Below, piece after piece: positions 62,148 to 64,000 of a DNA stretch of 64,000 nt. The notes beneath the pieces were generated by a model. It ran no database searches. It was not told the DNA's origin and saw nothing but the letters and a program-made list of their open reading frames with translations. Source of the DNA: a bacterium (GTDB lineage: Bacteria; Bacillota; Clostridia; Oscillospirales; Oscillospiraceae); the NCBI GenBank assembly GCA_029009095.1, contig JAQXJT010000041.1:1-64000 (forward strand), in the 5' to 3' direction. Each line of letters starts with the position of its first letter. The stretch's first letter is position 1. The position numbers and the translations under genes are program-made.

Positions 62148-62525
62148 ATGCCTGAACAGACTTATATGATTTCCAGCAGCGGCGAGGGGGATGTTTGCGT
62201 CTCGGCCGATGTGCTCAACCGGATCGTGTCCACCGCTGTCGGCGAAGTGGACGGCGTGGCGGGACTCGCCGCCGGCATTGGGCCGGATGTGGCGGAGTAT
62301 CTGGGCGTGAAAAGCGTGCCGAAGGGCGTCCGCATCGAGATGTCCGATAACGGACTGATGAATGTGGACGTGGTGATTTTGGTTCGCTTCGGGTATAAGG
62401 TGGCGCAGGTGGCCGAACAGGTGCAGCAGCATGTCATCGCCTCCATGGACGCCATCACCGGCATAAAGTCCGTGGTCAATGTGCATGTGACCGGCATTTC
62501 TTTTGAGAAGGCGGAGATCAAATGA
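62148..62525 (+). CDS. Asp23/Gls24 family envelope stress response protein
   Basis: This 125-residue protein shows the family features: VCVSADVLNRIVSTAVGEVDGVAGL at the start and VDVVILVRFGYKVAQVAEQVQ, ending in SVVNVHVTGISF. Asp23 proteins are membrane-associated stress proteins. In Clostridia this single-domain form precedes nusB, which it overlaps by 4 bp here. GGGAGGTATGGATT lies upstream of ATG 62148. Confidence 0.93.
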   Translation: MPEQTYMISSSGEGDVCVSADVLNRIVSTAVGEVDGVAGLAAGIGPDVAEYLGVKSVPKGVRIEMSDNGLMNVDVVILVRFGYKVAQVAEQVQQHVIASMDAITGIKSVVNVHVTGISFEKAEIK

Positions 62526-62983
62526 GAGAGACGATGACGAGAACCGCCGCCCGCCGTCTGGCCGTGCAGCTGGTGTTTGCCGCCGCAGCCGGCACCGATC
62601 TGAGCGTGGAGGACTTTTTCCAAAGCGACTACTACAGCGCCCTCCCACCGGAGGACGAACTCTTTGCCGAAGCCCCTGACGAGAAGCAGCGCGCCTACAT
62701 CACCGCGCTGGTAGAGGGCGTCGCCGGGCACGTCAACGAACTGGACGGCTACATCGAGAAGTATTCCCGGGGCTGGAAGCTCAACAGGATCTCACGCACG
62801 GCCCTGTCCGTGCTCCGCTGCGCTCTCTACGAGATCCTCTATATGGACGAGGAGGATGTGCCCGACTCCGTAGCCGTCAACGAGGCGGTGGAGCTGGCCA
62901 AGGGCTTTGACGAGCCGGAGACCGTGAGCTTCATCAACGGAATTCTCGGCAGCTTTCTGCGCGAACGCGAAACGGCAGAGTAA
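62522..62983 (+). CDS. nusB: Transcription antitermination factor NusB
   Basis: This 153-residue all-helical RNA-binding protein binds boxA with S10. Hallmarks are RRLAVQLVFAAAAG near the start and RISRTALSVLRCALYEIL with VNEAVELAKGF. It overlaps the neighbours on both sides (ATGA and TAATG), indicating one transcript with asp23 and xseA. Confidence 0.95.
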   Translation: MRETMTRTAARRLAVQLVFAAAAGTDLSVEDFFQSDYYSALPPEDELFAEAPDEKQRAYITALVEGVAGHVNELDGYIEKYSRGWKLNRISRTALSVLRCALYEILYMDEEDVPDSVAVNEAVELAKGFDEPETVSFINGILGSFLRERETAE

Positions 62984-64000
62984 TGGACGGGAACATCAGC
63001 TCCGTCAGCGAGCTCAACGCCCATATCAAGGCGCTGCTGGACGGGGATGGGAGCCTCCGGAACGTTACTGTCCGGGGCGAACTCTCCAATTATAAGGTGT
63101 ACCCCTCGGGGCATCATTATTTCACCCTGAAAGACAAGGACAGCTCTCTCCGCTGCGTGATGTTCCGCAGCGCGGCGGCCAAGGTCCCCTTCACGGGGGA
63201 GAACGGCATGGGCGTGATCTGCCGGGGGAGCGTCACGGTGTTTCCACGGGACGGGGCCTACCAGCTCTATGTCACCCACATGAGCGTGGACGGGGTAGGC
63301 GACCTCTTCGCCGCCTATGAGCAGCTCAAGGAGCGGCTGCGCGGGGAGGGGTTGTTCGATCGCGAACATAAGAAGCCCCTCCCTGCTTTTCCCCGGCGCA
63401 TCGCGGTGATCACCTCCGGGGCAGGGGCCGCCGTGCGGGACGTGATCCGCGTGCTGGGCAAGCGCTGGCCGCTGAGCAAGGTCATCGTGCTGCCCGTGCG
63501 GGTGCAGGGCAGGGAGGCTCCCCCGGAGATCGTGGGGGCCATCCGCTACGCCAACCGTTACGAGGTGGCCGATCTGATCATCACCGGCCGGGGCGGCGGC
63601 TCGCTGGAAGACCTTTGGGCCTTTAACGACGAGCGCGTGGCCCGGGCTATCTACGACTCCCGCATTCCGGTGATCTCCGCCGTGGGACACGAGCCGGATG
63701 TGACCATCAGCGACTTTGTGGCGGACCTGCGGGCGGCCACGCCCTCCAACGCCGCCGAGCTGGCGGTGCCCGATCAAACCGATGTTTATGACCGTCTCCG
63801 CTCCCTGCGTATCCGCATGGAGCAGGTGATGGAAAAGCGTCTTGCCCTGCTGGCAAGGCGGGTGGAGGAGCTCCGTACCCGCCGGGTCATGGAGGATCCG
63901 ACGGTGTATCTGGACGGAAAGCGCCAGGAGGCCGACAGGCTGTACGAGCGTCTTGTCTCCGCCCAGGAGCGGAAGCTCAACCAGGAACGACAGAGATATA
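62983..64000 (+). CDS. xseA: Exodeoxyribonuclease VII large subunit, partial at window end
   Basis: The frame is open from ATG 62983 to the last base, giving 339 codons of a normal 400-residue protein. The N-terminal OB-fold (SVSELNAHIKALLDGD, NVTVRGELSNYK, HHYFTLKD) and the catalytic core (VITSGAGAAVRDVI, RGGGSLEDLWAFNDE, VGHEPDVTISDFVADLRAATPS) are intact. It degrades single-stranded DNA with XseB, which should follow outside the window. Confidence 0.96.
   Translation, partial: MDGNISSVSELNAHIKALLDGDGSLRNVTVRGELSNYKVYPSGHHYFTLKDKDSSLRCVMFRSAAAKVPFTGENGMGVICRGSVTVFPRDGAYQLYVTHMSVDGVGDLFAAYEQLKERLRGEGLFDREHKKPLPAFPRRIAVITSGAGAAVRDVIRVLGKRWPLSKVIVLPVRVQGREAPPEIVGAIRYANRYEVADLIITGRGGGSLEDLWAFNDERVARAIYDSRIPVISAVGHEPDVTISDFVADLRAATPSNAAELAVPDQTDVYDRLRSLRIRMEQVMEKRLALLARRVEELRTRRVMEDPTVYLDGKRQEADRLYERLVSAQERKLNQERQRY

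Overview
The window is a GC-rich chromosomal segment from an endospore-forming member of the Clostridia, most likely Oscillospirales/Oscillospiraceae (inferred from gene content and base composition, not from a marker-gene search). It carries the complete spoIIIAA-AH octet, a 22-codon spoVM, a SipL-like DUF3794/LysM gene, ytfJ (gerW), a dacF-like carboxypeptidase, and the clostridial ispH-rpsA fusion. Almost all genes lie on the + strand in long, tightly packed operons with 1-8 bp start/stop overlaps. No mobile element, CRISPR array or rRNA was found.

Layout. 1-600: AT-rich end with one unrecognised ORF, abutting tRNA-Pro(CGG), where composition shifts. 0.8-3.9 kb: TIGR03960 radical SAM protein, DUF2344 partner, and rplS with leader and terminator. 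3.9-8.9 kb: OmpR-type response regulator, histidine kinase and an FtsX-type ABC transporter, with an attenuator-like terminator just before the ATPase. 8.9-12.6 kb: lepB, rbgA, rnhB, yraN, DUF1540 and a phosphoesterase. 12.6-19.7 kb: proteostasis block tig-clpP-clpX-lon-engB, then an M50 protease. 19.7-24 kb: scpA-scpB, DUF2953-ytfJ, carboxypeptidase and rluB. 24-29 kb: RpiR-type regulator, BaiN/YhiN-type flavoprotein, cmk and ispH-rpsA. 29-32.3 kb: CarD, ispD-ispF, DUF3343 and a cysteine-desulfurase-like enzyme. 32.4-36.6 kb: cdaA-cdaR, DUF5685, a J-domain protein with a Cys-rich tail, and a membrane protein. 36.6-49.9 kb: a conserved run yicC-remA-gmk-rpoZ-priA-def-fmt-rsmB-rlmN-prpC-prkC-rsgA, ending in a 54-residue membrane ORF, spoVM and the SipL-like gene. 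50-52.5 kb: yebC, then a decayed stretch (internally deleted M20 peptidase, Cys-rich surface protein, histidine-phosphatase fragment). 52.5-57.4 kb, minus strand: marR-ABC-ABC-Nudix. 57.6-64 kb: spoIIIAA-AH, Asp23, nusB and the start of xseA, which runs off the window.

The most interesting points are: (i) the ispH-rpsA fusion, which has a strong internal ribosome-binding site and in-frame ATG exactly at the S1 module, preceded inside ispH by a strikingly AT-rich patch with three TGTACAA copies and a promoter-like sequence; (ii) the tiny spoVM gene next to the SipL-like gene and an undescribed small membrane ORF; (iii) perfect hairpin/U-tract elements placed on or just before start codons at three loci; (iv) the DUF5685/J-protein/membrane-protein cluster, which has no known function; and (v) a set of promoters sharing a TTGC-type -35. 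All statements come from reading the sequence. No database search or folding program was run.
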